Assembly (NCBI GenBank): GCA_030146365.1
Contig: JASLBU010000027.1
Coordinates: 1-31,248, forward strand
DNA from: Candidatus Limnocylindria bacterium
GTDB lineage: Bacteria > Chloroflexota > Limnocylindria > QHBO01
Length of the DNA: 31,248 bases
Direction: 5' to 3'
The notes below the pieces were generated by a model. That model searched no databases. It had not been told where the DNA came from and saw only the letters and a list, made by a program, of their open reading frames with translations. Each line of letters opens with the position of its first letter. The first letter of the stretch is position 1. Made by a program: the position numbers and the translations under genes. This document shows, in pieces, positions 1 through 6,377 of this stretch.

Positions 1-501
1 CGCGGAAGCCGGCCCGGCATCGGACGCCTCCGCCTCGAGTGCCCGGGAACCCGAGGAGCCGCCAGCCTCGTCGTCATCCTCCGACGTGTCGTCCGACGTG
101 TCGTCGGAAGTGTCCTCGGACGTGCCTTCCGACGTGTCATCCGAGGTGTCGTCGACCTCGCCGTCCTCGGGCGACCGCGGCATGGCGGCCGGAGCCAGCT
201 CGTCGACCGGACCGCGGTCCTCCAGCACGGTGACGAGGTGGCGGACGATCTCCTCGCTGATCAGCATGCCACGCTCGATCTCGCGGACCTGGGCGGGCTC
301 GATATCGAAGTGGATCAGGAAGTAGCTGGCCTCACGGTGGTTGCCGATGTCGTAGGCGAGGCGTCGCTTGCCCCACGGGGAGACCTTGCTGAGGCTGCCA
401 CCGGCATTGACGATGGCGCGGGTGACCTTCTCGACCGAGGCCTGGAGCTTGTCGTCTTCCAGGTCGGGGCGGAGCAGGAGCATGAGCTCGTAACGGCGCA
501 T
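1..501 (-). CDS. rpsF: 30S ribosomal protein S6, 3' end cut by the window
   Basis: Small-subunit ribosomal protein that binds 16S rRNA together with S18. The reading frame starts at ATG 501-499 and stays open to base 1 (167 codons, no stop), so it is partial. Residues 1-95 are the S6 fold: MRRYELMLLLRPDLED at the start, then SPWGKRRLAYDI, then a strand reading SYFLIHFDIEPAQV. From about residue 97 it turns into an acidic low-complexity tail, with Asp-Asp-Thr-Ser/Glu-Asp-Thr-Ser units from about residue 119 to 142, at least 70 residues beyond the usual core. A GGAGG lies 13 bases upstream of the ATG, a long spacing. The usual partners (ssb, rpsR) would lie beyond the left edge of the window. 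The family call is secure; the tail's role is unknown. Confidence 0.95.
   Translation of the reverse strand, partial: MRRYELMLLLRPDLEDDKLQASVEKVTRAIVNAGGSLSKVSPWGKRRLAYDIGNHREASYFLIHFDIEPAQVREIERGMLISEEIVRHLVTVLEDRGPVDELAPAAMPRSPEDGEVDDTSDDTSEGTSEDTSDDTSDDTSEDDDEAGGSSGSRALEAEASDAGPASA
77..148. repeat. Six tandem 12-bp repeats inside the rpsF tail
   Basis: Six imperfect head-to-tail 12-base units of the form TCnTCCGACGTG begin at 77, 89, 101, 113, 125 and 137. On the coding (minus) strand each unit encodes a four-residue Asp/Glu-Asp/Gly-Thr-Ser type block. The period is a multiple of three, so unit gain or loss would keep the frame. Confidence 0.85.
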
Positions 502-590
502 CGGGTGCGACGTCCTCCTCTCTCTGGGTATGCGGCGTTCGGCGGATCGTCGTCCGGCGACGCGGCAGAAAGGTGGGATCACGTGGATCA

Positions 591-611
591 CGCCTCCGCG
601 AACGGGAGGCG
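591..611 (-). promoter_or_regulatory. Hairpin at the predicted 5' end of the rpsF leader
   Basis: CGCCTCC (591-597) and GGAGGCG (605-611) form a perfect 7-bp stem with a 7-base loop. It starts where an rpsF transcript from the TATACT at 619-624 should begin. rpsF and the neighbouring gene diverge, so it cannot be a terminator of an upstream gene on either strand. It may be an mRNA 5' stabiliser or part of an S6:S18 autoregulatory leader; the latter is a guess. Confidence 0.45.
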
Positions 612-618
612 CTGGACC

Positions 619-624
619 AGTATA
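619..624 (-). promoter_or_regulatory. -10 element for rpsF
   Basis: TATACT on the minus strand, preceded by GGC, which gives the extended -10 G. The predicted start of transcription is near 612, leaving a leader of about 110 bases before the rpsF ATG. No convincing -35 is visible. Confidence 0.55.
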
Positions 625-675
625 GCCCTGCCCGTGGCGACCGTCGTGGCCGTCGTCCGCCATCGACCGTGACCG

Positions 676-681
676 TATACT
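676..681 (+). promoter_or_regulatory. -10 element for the CpaE-like gene
   Basis: TATACT on the plus strand, 25 bases before the GTG at 707, divergent from the rpsF promoter 52 bases away. No clear -35. Confidence 0.5.
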
Positions 682-706
682 CCGCCTCTGTGAATCCGCT
701 GCCTCG

Positions 707-1933
707 GTGTCGATGCCCGCTAATCCGATCCTGATCTGCGCCCGCAGCGCTGAGCTGCGTGAGCAGCTCGAGACGAATCTCGCCTCGGCGGGGTACGTCA
801 CCCGCTCGGTCACCACGCCGGCGGACGCGGTGGCGTCGATGCGCACGGATCCGCCCCACCTGATCGTTGCGGAGGGGCTGGCAGCCTCCGGCGCGATCGC
901 CTCGCTCCGGACCGCGGGCGAGGGCGTCACGCCGATTCTCGTCGTCGCACCGGCGCAGGACGTCGAGGCCCGCATCGCGTTCCTCGAGGCGGGCGCCGAC
1001 GACGTGCTGGACGCGGGTTTCGTGAGCAGCGAGCTCGAGGGCCGGGTGATGGCGCTCCTCATCCGCGGCGGAAAGGTCAAGTTCGAGCTCGGTGCCCATG
1101 CGGCGGCCGGCGAGCTGGTGGCCTTCTTCAGCCCCAAGGGTGGCGTTGGCACGACGACCCTCGCGGTCAACACCGCGGTGCTGCTCGCGGGTGGCGGGGC
1201 GTCGCCGCAGGGTAACGGCGGCGGGCCGGTGATCCCCCAGTCCCGCGTCCTGCTGATGGACCTCGACCTCCAGTTCGGTCAGGTGGCGACGCACCTGAAC
1301 CTGAACCCCCGCTACGACATTGCCGGCCTCGCCTCGGACGACCAGGCCCTCGCCGATGAGGACCTCGCCCGCGCGTACATCACGCCGCATCCGTCAGGCC
1401 TGTCCGTGCTGGCCGCTCCGGCAGGCCCCGAGGCCGACTTCCGCGTCACGCTCGACCATCTGCAGCGCATCGTCGAGCTGATGCGACCGTCCTATGACCA
1501 CATCGTCGTCGACCTCGGCAGCCGGCTCGACCAGCGCGCCCTGTGGCTGCTCGAGCAGTCGGACGCGCACGTCTTCGTGCTGTTCCCCGAGATTGCCGCG
1601 TTGCGCTCGATGAGCCTGCTCATGGCCTTCCTGGCCGATACCACGCCACTCAAGGCGCGGACGCATCTCATCGTGAATCATGTGTTCCCCAAAGAGCTGC
1701 TGAAGACCAGGGACGTGGAGAATCTGCTGCGCGCGAAGCCGGCGGCAGAGGTGCCCTACACCGAGATTGACATGATCCGCTCGGTGAACGAAGGCGTCCC
1801 GCTTGTGATCGGCCGGCCGGGATCCCCGGCAGCCGCCGCCATGCGGCGCGTGGCGCAGGCGGTGATCGGGATCGAGCAGCACCCTCCGAAGGCCGGGAAG
1901 CCCGAGCGGCGCAGCGTCTTCAAGCGCCGCTGA
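707..1933 (+). CDS. CpaE-like MinD/ParA-superfamily ATPase with degenerate receiver domain
   Basis: 408 aa. Residues 8-120 resemble a response-regulator receiver fold (ILICARSAELREQL, then LIVAEGLAASG, then ILVVAPAQD), but the phospho-acceptor position reads Ala-Glu and the conserved Lys is missing, so it is a pseudo-receiver as in CpaE. Residues 138-390 are a MinD/ParA ATPase with a deviant Walker A SPKGGVGTTT (142-151) and Walker A' LLMDLDLQFG. CpaE family members localise Flp/Tad pilus machinery at the membrane. No other tad/cpa gene is in the window, so that role is unproven. A Gly/Pro-rich insert sits between the two ATPase motifs. GTG 707 and ATG 713 are both possible starts and neither has a clear ribosome binding site. 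Confidence 0.85.
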   Translation: MSMPANPILICARSAELREQLETNLASAGYVTRSVTTPADAVASMRTDPPHLIVAEGLAASGAIASLRTAGEGVTPILVVAPAQDVEARIAFLEAGADDVLDAGFVSSELEGRVMALLIRGGKVKFELGAHAAAGELVAFFSPKGGVGTTTLAVNTAVLLAGGGASPQGNGGGPVIPQSRVLLMDLDLQFGQVATHLNLNPRYDIAGLASDDQALADEDLARAYITPHPSGLSVLAAPAGPEADFRVTLDHLQRIVELMRPSYDHIVVDLGSRLDQRALWLLEQSDAHVFVLFPEIAALRSMSLLMAFLADTTPLKARTHLIVNHVFPKELLKTRDVENLLRAKPAAEVPYTEIDMIRSVNEGVPLVIGRPGSPAAAAMRRVAQAVIGIEQHPPKAGKPERRSVFKRR

Positions 1934-1963
1934 GCCGGGCACACGTCCTGCGAGTGGCAACGC

Positions 1964-2143
1964 ATGACCGATAATCTCGATCGCCACGCCGGCAAGTCAC
2001 CGGACGAGCGCCACCCAGTCCAGGAGGGCGCGGGGCCCGATCCATCCGACCAGTCCGATACGCGTGTCGCCCAGCCAGGTGAGGATCCGCCCGGCGAGGA
2101 AGCCCGAGGGCCGCGCGACGCGGAGAACCCCAGCCCGTCCTAG
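1964..2143 (+). CDS. Small hydrophilic hypothetical protein
   Basis: 59-codon ORF with an ATG start, 30 bases after the CpaE-like stop and ending just before tRNA-Leu. The product is rich in Asp, Pro, Glu, Gly and Arg and looks disordered (MTDNLDRHAGKSPDERHP at the N-terminus). I do not recognise a family. No strong ribosome binding site is visible. It could be translated from the upstream transcript or be a chance ORF in GC-rich DNA. Confidence 0.35.
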   Translation: MTDNLDRHAGKSPDERHPVQEGAGPDPSDQSDTRVAQPGEDPPGEEARGPRDAENPSPS

Positions 2144-2146
2144 CGC

Positions 2147-2230
2147 TGGTACCGGAGGAGGGACTCGAACCCCCACGCCTCGCGGCCGCCGGGTTTAAGC
2201 CGGCTGCGTCTGCCATTCCGCCACTCCGGC
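2147..2230 (-). tRNA. tRNA-Leu (anticodon UAA)
   Basis: Cloverleaf with acceptor GCCGGAG/CTCCGGT (G-U first pair), D-arm from GTGGCGGAATGGCAGACGC, anticodon loop CTTAAAC (UAA), a long class II variable arm and T-loop GGTTCGAGTCC. The CCA end is encoded at 2149-2147. Confidence 0.97.
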
Positions 2231-2243
2231 GCCGAACGGCCGT

Positions 2244-2249
2244 AGCGTA
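2244..2249 (-). promoter_or_regulatory. -10 element for tRNA-Leu(UAA)
   Basis: TACGCT preceded by TGGGC on the minus strand, 13 bases before the mature tRNA 5' end. The 11-mer TGGGCTACGCT... core is shared with the promoter in front of the DinB gene. Confidence 0.5.
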
Positions 2250-2261
2250 GCCCAGAAGGCT

Positions 2262-2290
2262 CGACGCAACGCCGGGAATCGAACCCGCGC
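2262..2290 (-). other. Isolated tRNA T-arm-like fragment
   Basis: On the minus strand this reads GCGCGGGTTCGATTCCCGGCG, the T-stem and T-loop of a tRNA followed by acceptor-like bases. The upstream sequence does not fold into the remaining arms, so it looks like a 3'-end remnant of a tRNA gene or an old attachment core. A chance match is possible. Confidence 0.4.
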
Positions 2291-2361
2291 ACCCGCTGTA
2301 TCGCGAATGGCGCCGCGCGTCGGCGTCGTGCACATCGCGCCGGGCTTCCGCTGCAGCCTGC

Positions 2362-2895
2362 TCATGACCTCCGGTCAGCGGGCGAAGACTCGACGGTGTA
2401 CATCCGGCCATCGATCTGAGCGAAGTCCCACGGTTCGATTGAAGGGGGTTGGATGCCGAGACTGGTCAGCGCAGTGCAGACCTGGCTGCGGTGATCAGCA
2501 CCGTGATACAGGGCCTGAGCGAGCCGGATGCCAAGCGGAGCATGGGTCTCGTAGCCGCTGTCCTCGAACTCCACCACATCCTTTGTCGGGTCCACGTCGC
2601 CCTCGAGGAGCTGCTGCCAGGCTGCATCATGAGCCTCCATCACGCTGAGCAACGTTTCGAGGTCGCTCCCCTCTTCCACGAACGCCTCCGGCTCGCCTCC
2701 GCGAAGGACGTCGAGGTAGAACACGTCCCCGCCGACGAGATGGCGCAGCGTGTCGATGATCGAGCCGTAGGTGCCCGGGACGGTCGTGGCGAGCTGGGCG
2801 GCGTCGAGGTGGCAGCACGCGTCGAGTACCCGGACGGTGGCCCATATGTGGTGCCGAAAGGCGTCGGACATGGCGTGTGGCGGCATCGCTCTCAC
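2362..2895 (-). CDS. DinB-fold (DinB/YfiT-like) putative metal-dependent protein
   Basis: 177 aa if started at GTG 2895; ATG at 2886 or 2871 would give 174 or 169 aa, and the sequence from MSDAFRHHIWATVRVLDACC is the family-like N-terminus. The four-helix DinB pattern is visible: an N-terminal helix, SIIDTLRHLVGGDVFYL with a candidate metal His at 52, and LYHGADHRSQV with His 131 and His 135 completing the usual His triad. DinB-superfamily proteins include thiol-transferases and many uncharacterised damage- or stress-linked enzymes; the substrate cannot be told from sequence. It stands alone, with the -10 at 2915-2920 just upstream. Confidence 0.85.
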   Translation of the reverse strand: MRAMPPHAMSDAFRHHIWATVRVLDACCHLDAAQLATTVPGTYGSIIDTLRHLVGGDVFYLDVLRGGEPEAFVEEGSDLETLLSVMEAHDAAWQQLLEGDVDPTKDVVEFEDSGYETHAPLGIRLAQALYHGADHRSQVCTALTSLGIQPPSIEPWDFAQIDGRMYTVESSPADRRS

Positions 2896-2914
2896 TGCTT
2901 GGGGACTGTGGCGG

Positions 2915-2920
2915 AGCGTA
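2915..2920 (-). promoter_or_regulatory. -10 element for the DinB-family gene
   Basis: TACGCT preceded by TTGGGC on the minus strand, about 20 bases before the GTG start at 2895. Same core as the tRNA-Leu(UAA) promoter. Confidence 0.45.
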
Positions 2921-3121
2921 GCCCAAGGTCGGGAAGGAGTGCCCTAGTTGTTGGCCCCCCCAGCACCGCCTCACGGTAGATGTGGTGCCGTGCGAAGGCT
3001 GACGCGACGTAGCCGCGCCCTCGATGCATCCGGTCGACGTGCAAGCCCGTCCCGGTGAAGCGGCTCAGCGCGCGCTCCCATCGCCTTGCGGGGGCCCTCA
3101 GCCGTACCCGACCGCTGCCCG

Positions 3122-3931
3122 CTAGCGCCTCAGGGTCTGTTGGTCGTCGTCCATATCGAACTCCTCGCGACGAACAGTCTCACTGACACGCTCCGTGCCG
3201 GTCGTGGCCGTCTTGCCGACCTCCAGCTCCTCGACGACGCGAGCCTCCTTGTCGGCCCGCACACGCTCCTCATAAACGGGCACATCAATCGCGGCATCAG
3301 CCATCGTCTCGTCGGTCGCAGGGCGATCCACGGCTCGGCGGTTGATGGTGACCTCCTCGCGCGTGACCGGCACGTCGACCGACTGCTCTTCGGTGACCAC
3401 CCGCTTGCCGACCCGGACGTTGCCGGCCTGCTCGGTGTGCTTGTCGACGGCGAGGCGCTCCTCGCTGCGTTGCAGCGTTGCGGTGTCCGTGTCGCCGTGT
3501 CGAAGATCCGTATCGTCATGGTCGAGGCCAGTGCTCGCGTAGCCAAGATCGGTAGCCGCGAAGCTGGAGTAGTAGCCCCCGACCTCGGTGCGATAGTCGT
3601 CGTCGCGGTAGCGAAGCTCGTCGAACTCCGGAGCGTTCTGGATCTGGTCCTTGGTCAGGTCCAGCCACACCCGGCGACCGGACGCGTCCACGCGCTGGAT
3701 GACGCCAGCAGGGAGAACGACCTTCTTGCCAAAGATCCACGGCCCGGTGTCGACGACGATGAAGCTCTCGCCTGCCTCGTAGCTCGCCTCATCAACGCTG
3801 CCGATGGATCCGTCGGTGGCCTCCACGTCGAAGCCGGTGACATCAGTGGTGCCCCACGAGCCGGCGTCGCGGTGGGACCATAGATCGGTCGCCGCGCCGC
3901 TCCGTCGCGTGCTCTTGGTTGTACGAGCCAT
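3122..3931 (-). CDS. PRC-barrel and DUF2382 (YsnF/AvaK-type) protein
   Basis: 269 aa from ATG 3931-3929, chosen because AAAGGAA lies about 8 bases upstream; a longer in-frame extension to 4048 lacks such a site. Residues 28-105 form a PRC-barrel (VTGFDVEATDGSIGSVDEAS, then FIVVDTGPWIFGKKVVLPAG, then VWLDLTKDQI). Residues about 112-150 are a Tyr/Asp-rich linker. Residues 152-262 are a DUF2382 domain (ATLQRSEERLAVDK, VRVGKRVVTEEQSVDVPVTR, then VPVYEERV, then ERVSETVRREE). This architecture is widespread in soil bacteria and often stress-associated, but its biochemistry is unknown. It is monocistronic. Confidence 0.88.
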   Translation of the reverse strand: MARTTKSTRRSGAATDLWSHRDAGSWGTTDVTGFDVEATDGSIGSVDEASYEAGESFIVVDTGPWIFGKKVVLPAGVIQRVDASGRRVWLDLTKDQIQNAPEFDELRYRDDDYRTEVGGYYSSFAATDLGYASTGLDHDDTDLRHGDTDTATLQRSEERLAVDKHTEQAGNVRVGKRVVTEEQSVDVPVTREEVTINRRAVDRPATDETMADAAIDVPVYEERVRADKEARVVEELEVGKTATTGTERVSETVRREEFDMDDDQQTLRR

Positions 3932-4300
3932 CAGAACCGTTCCTTTCCGCTGTTGGCGGGGCCAGCCAGTGACTGCCTGGTCCGAGCGCTGACCGGCAAC
4001 CGCCAGCCGCACCACGCGACCGTAGGCGGCCGGCCATGGTCGGTCCATTACGGGAAACCGCAGTCTTTGAATCTCTCAAGGTCCCCGTCGGTCGGCGCAT
4101 GGCCCCGATGCGTCCGTCGCAACTGACCCGCAGTTGCGTCACTCGGAGCGCCGCGGAGCCCCTGGTCCGCCAACCGTCGCCGCCGAGCATCGGCAAGGCC
4201 CAGGGGCGCCGGCCTGGGGCTTTGAACGCAGGGTGGCACGCGAGATGCGCTTGCCATCTCGCTGAGCTTGGCCGATTCGACAAGAAGGGACGCGACATCG
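3932..4300. other. Intergenic region between divergent genes
   Basis: About 370 bases between the DUF2382 gene (minus) and the small membrane-protein gene (plus). No credible coding frame. It holds an inverted repeat at 4241-4261 and a TACGGT with a preceding CC at about 4018-4023 on the minus strand that could be a weak -10 for the DUF2382 gene. Confidence 0.5.
4241..4261. repeat. Inverted repeat upstream of the small membrane-protein gene
   Basis: CGAGATG (4241-4247) and CATCTCG (4255-4261) are perfect complements around a 7-base spacer, 39 bases before the ATG at 4301. It could be an operator or a leader hairpin. Confidence 0.4.
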
Positions 4301-4534
4301 ATGTACGAAACGACGGATCCGGGCGCCGAGAGTGCCCAGCGGAAGTTCTTCAGAGTTACCGACAACATTCCGGAGGAGACCTGGTACTGGCTGGCCGTCG
4401 CTTCCATCGGCGTATCTGCCGCATTCAAGCTCGCGAGCAAGAACGATTGGGCTCTGTTCGTGGGGCAGTGGCCACCAACGTTCATTCTGTTCGGCCTGTA
4501 TCACCGACTCATCCATCCCAGCACGAAGCCGTAG
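4301..4534 (+). CDS. Small two-helix membrane protein, function unknown
   Basis: 77 aa from ATG 4301, preceded by AAGAAGGGA about 11 bases upstream; the in-frame TTG at 4268 is less likely. After a hydrophilic N-terminus the motif NIPEETWYWLAVASIGVSAA leads into a first membrane helix (about 28-46), a short polar turn, and a second hydrophobic stretch WALFVGQWPPTFILFGLYH (about 50-70). The C-terminus is short and basic. I recall similar small proteins in soil bacteria but know no function. It is a single gene facing the DUF2382 gene. Confidence 0.7.
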   Translation: MYETTDPGAESAQRKFFRVTDNIPEETWYWLAVASIGVSAAFKLASKNDWALFVGQWPPTFILFGLYHRLIHPSTKP

Positions 4535-4610
4535 CGGGACGCACGGGCGATGAGCCGCCGCTGATCGGCGAGCAATACCGTCCCGCGCGAGCCCGCCAAC
4601 TAGGCCCGAA

Positions 4611-4631
4611 GCCGGCAACTTGTCTGCCGGC
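4611..4631. terminator. Hairpin between convergent genes
   Basis: GCCGGCA (4611-4617) and TGCCGGC (4625-4631) form a perfect 7-bp stem with a 7-base loop between two convergent genes. There is no T-tract on either side, so termination is only a suggestion. Confidence 0.35.
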
Positions 4632-4643
4632 GGTTCCACACGT

Positions 4644-4661
4644 GTGTACGCGGTCTTACAG
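4644..4661 (-). other. tRNA-Cys-like fragment (anticodon arm to variable loop)
   Basis: The 18 bases match 7476-7493 of the intact tRNA-Cys gene at 16 positions in the same orientation, covering the anticodon loop, 3' anticodon stem and start of the variable/T region. The flanks do not fold as a tRNA. It may be a pseudogene or the far end of an integrated element. Confidence 0.4.
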
Positions 4662-4778
4662 TTGCCTCCGGAGCGGGGGTTTACGTCCGCTGAGGAACGG
4701 GGTTCGTGCTCAGTCGGACGTGTCCCGCAGGGCTCTGTTCGCGGCGTTGCCACCAGCCGTTGCTACCAAGTTCCCCGG

Positions 4779-5258
4779 TCAACGTGAGACGTGCTCCATG
4801 TTGACCAGGAGAACGTCGATCTGGTAGCCCTCCCCATCCCCGCCGCTGTGGATGGTCGCTTTCGTGACTGCGGTCCACCGCTGCGAGGTGGCTCGCAGGT
4901 ACCGGACGGGGTCGGCTCCGGGCGGCATGTGGACAGTCCCTCGCACCCGGTAAGGCGGCGCGGACATCTCGAGGACGTGGCGGCGACGCGACATGCGGTT
5001 CGCGGAAGGGACCAAGGGCACCTGGACTGCCAAGGCGATGATGCCGTCGGTGGCGAGAGCCCGGGGTGCCTCCAAGAGCGACAAGCGAACCTCGAGCGGC
5101 AGCCCCCGGTTCAGCGTGTCACTGATCCGGGCCGATCCCCGCTCGATCCAAGCTTCGGTGACGCCTCCGGCGCGGAAGATCGCGATTGAATCCAGCGGAA
5201 GTGCAAGCACCTGCGGAGGCACGAACGGCATGGTCGCCGTGGAGCTGAAGAAGCGCAT
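4779..5258 (-). CDS. Conserved-looking hypothetical protein, about 159 aa
   Basis: Start ATG 5258 follows an AAAGG 7 bases upstream. The product reads as an all-beta protein with alternating hydrophobic strands: VLALPLDSIAIFRAGG, LEVRLSLLEA, then RRRHVLEMSAPPYRVRGTVH followed by MPPGADPVRYLRATSQRW, then VTKATI and YQIDVLLVNMEHVSR. The pattern 'surface-strand, PPGADP, RYLR, VT.A.I, V.VNM.HV' looks like a domain seen in many soil-bacterial hypothetical proteins that may bind or sense something; I cannot name it safely. It lies 13 bases after the Cys-rich mini-gene and probably shares its transcript. Confidence 0.6.
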   Translation of the reverse strand: MRFFSSTATMPFVPPQVLALPLDSIAIFRAGGVTEAWIERGSARISDTLNRGLPLEVRLSLLEAPRALATDGIIALAVQVPLVPSANRMSRRRHVLEMSAPPYRVRGTVHMPPGADPVRYLRATSQRWTAVTKATIHSGGDGEGYQIDVLLVNMEHVSR

Positions 5259-5271
5259 GGTGGCCTTTCGA

Positions 5272-5472
5272 CTACTGGTGATACGTCACGCAGGGCGCCC
5301 CGGCCGGGCAGCGGTGCCCTCCGAGGTTGATAGAGGCACATGCGTGGCACGCGCGGGGGTCGTCACAGGCGTGGGCGCTGCGACCATGACCGCATCGACA
5401 CACCGCATCGCAGGGAATTCCCATCAGGGCGGGGTGCGTCGGCACGGAGACTGTGAGAGCGACGGTTGCCAT
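5272..5472 (-). CDS. Cysteine-rich zinc-knuckle-like small protein
   Basis: 66 aa from ATG 5472. Residues 21-63 carry Cys at 21, 25, 27, 36, 42, 45, 55 and 61 with His at 29 and 34, arranged as CDAVCRCGHGRSAHACDD then RACHACASI. The CxCGHxxxxH...CxxC block is a common small zinc-binding motif in actinobacterial and phage-type mini-proteins, so zinc binding is likely. Role unknown. A CATAGT preceded by GC ends 6 bases before the ATG (5479-5484), which could give a leaderless message. It sits 13 bases upstream of the 159-aa hypothetical gene. Confidence 0.5.
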   Translation of the reverse strand: MATVALTVSVPTHPALMGIPCDAVCRCGHGRSAHACDDPRACHACASINLGGHRCPAGAPCVTYHQ

Positions 5473-5931
5473 GCGTCGACTATGGCAGGCGCCATCCCGG
5501 GGAGGTCTCTTTGTGCCCGGTACCTATGGCCGTGCGGGCGGCAATAGTTCCGGCCTTGAGGGCGCGGAGCATACGGGAGCCGCCGCTATCCCGACGCACT
5601 TCCCCGAGCGTCCAGAACGGTCGGCGGACTACTTGCCGGGCTTCGCGGCGGCTCGAGTGACTAGCCGCAGACCCGCCTCAGGGACGAGGCGGGTCTGGGA
5701 CAGGAGGGAGGGAGGCCGGCCGCCGAATGATGGTGCTCGGCCCACCCGCGGACGACTGGCTTACATCTCCTGCTACGAGTGAGATGCGCGTCTGGATCAT
5801 CGCTCAGGCCCAGACTCCGCGGGCCGACGGCAGGCAACCATGCGGGATCGCGGCGGGGTGGCTCTCGTATTCCGCGCCAAGTGGGCACCTACCGTGCGTT
5901 GTCGCCAGCAATCGCACGGGTGGGAACAACG
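5473..5931. other. Intergenic region without a convincing gene
   Basis: About 460 bases between the Cys-rich gene (minus) and the next plus-strand gene. Open frames here have poor codon structure and no family resemblance. The only clear element is the perfect hairpin at 5668-5697. A TACCGT at about 5891-5896 could serve as a -10 for the gene at 5932. Confidence 0.5.
5668..5697. terminator. Perfect 12-bp stem-loop
   Basis: CAGACCCGCCTC (5668-5679), loop AGGGAC, GAGGCGGGTCTG (5686-5697). Very stable and symmetrical, so strand cannot be assigned. No T-run follows on either side, and no recognisable gene ends next to it. Confidence 0.5.
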
Positions 5932-6207
5932 GTGTCGACCAAAGAGCGCGACCTGTTCGCGCTGCGAGCAATCGAGGTGTCGGGCCGGACGGCGCTGCGA
6001 CGCGCCCCTGCCTTCGGCCCCGAGGGTGTGGAGCGGGTGAAGGACCGGACGCTGGAGCTCCTGGACCGACTGGAGGAGAAGGTTATCGAGCACGGCGCCG
6101 ACGGTGAGGTGCTCGCGGCCATCGAGTATGTGCGCCAGACCGTGCAGGACCATCGCGGCCCATCGCCTGCGCCGGGAGAGGGCGAGGACATCGGCCGCGT
6201 CCATTAA
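5932..6207 (+). CDS. Short helical hypothetical protein
   Basis: 91 aa from GTG 5932, preceded by GGTGGGAA. The frame is open further upstream, but the earlier part lacks protein-like composition. The core (STKERDLFALRAIEVSG, then VERVKDRTLELLDRLEEKV, then VLAAIEYVRQTVQDH) predicts three charged amphipathic helices, the second long enough for a short coiled coil. No family recognised. It precedes the response-regulator gene by 170 bases on the same strand. Confidence 0.5.
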   Translation: MSTKERDLFALRAIEVSGRTALRRAPAFGPEGVERVKDRTLELLDRLEEKVIEHGADGEVLAAIEYVRQTVQDHRGPSPAPGEGEDIGRVH

Positions 6208-6285
6208 CTGTCAGTCCATGGCCGGTAATCCGCGGGCCCGGCGCCCTCCGTCAGGCGACGAACAGCGGAATGTGGCTGCCTGCGG

Positions 6286-6291
6286 CATACT
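6286..6291 (+). promoter_or_regulatory. -10-like element for the response-regulator gene
   Basis: CATACT preceded by CGG on the plus strand, about 87 bases before the ATG at 6378, giving a predicted leader of about 80 bases. Weaker than the TA-starting examples. Confidence 0.35.
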
Positions 6292-6377
6292 CGAGACCTG
6301 AGCCCGCCGGTGTCGAGTGTTCCGACAACCTCTCGGACGCACCGGGTCCGCCTCTCCTGACTCTGCGAGGCGACCCC

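Noticed and set aside
77..148. Short regular repeats as a CRISPR array
   Set aside because: Units are 12 bases, directly abutting with no spacers, and in frame with rpsF.
2896..3121. Minus-strand frame reading ...HVDRMHRGRGYVASAFARHH
   Set aside because: A short frame ending at the DinB start with no proper start, no ribosome binding site and no recognised family; it could be a gene remnant but there is not enough to call it.
4036..4827. 263-codon plus-strand frame
   Set aside because: It spans an intergenic gap and the small membrane-protein gene in another frame, with no domain-like stretches.
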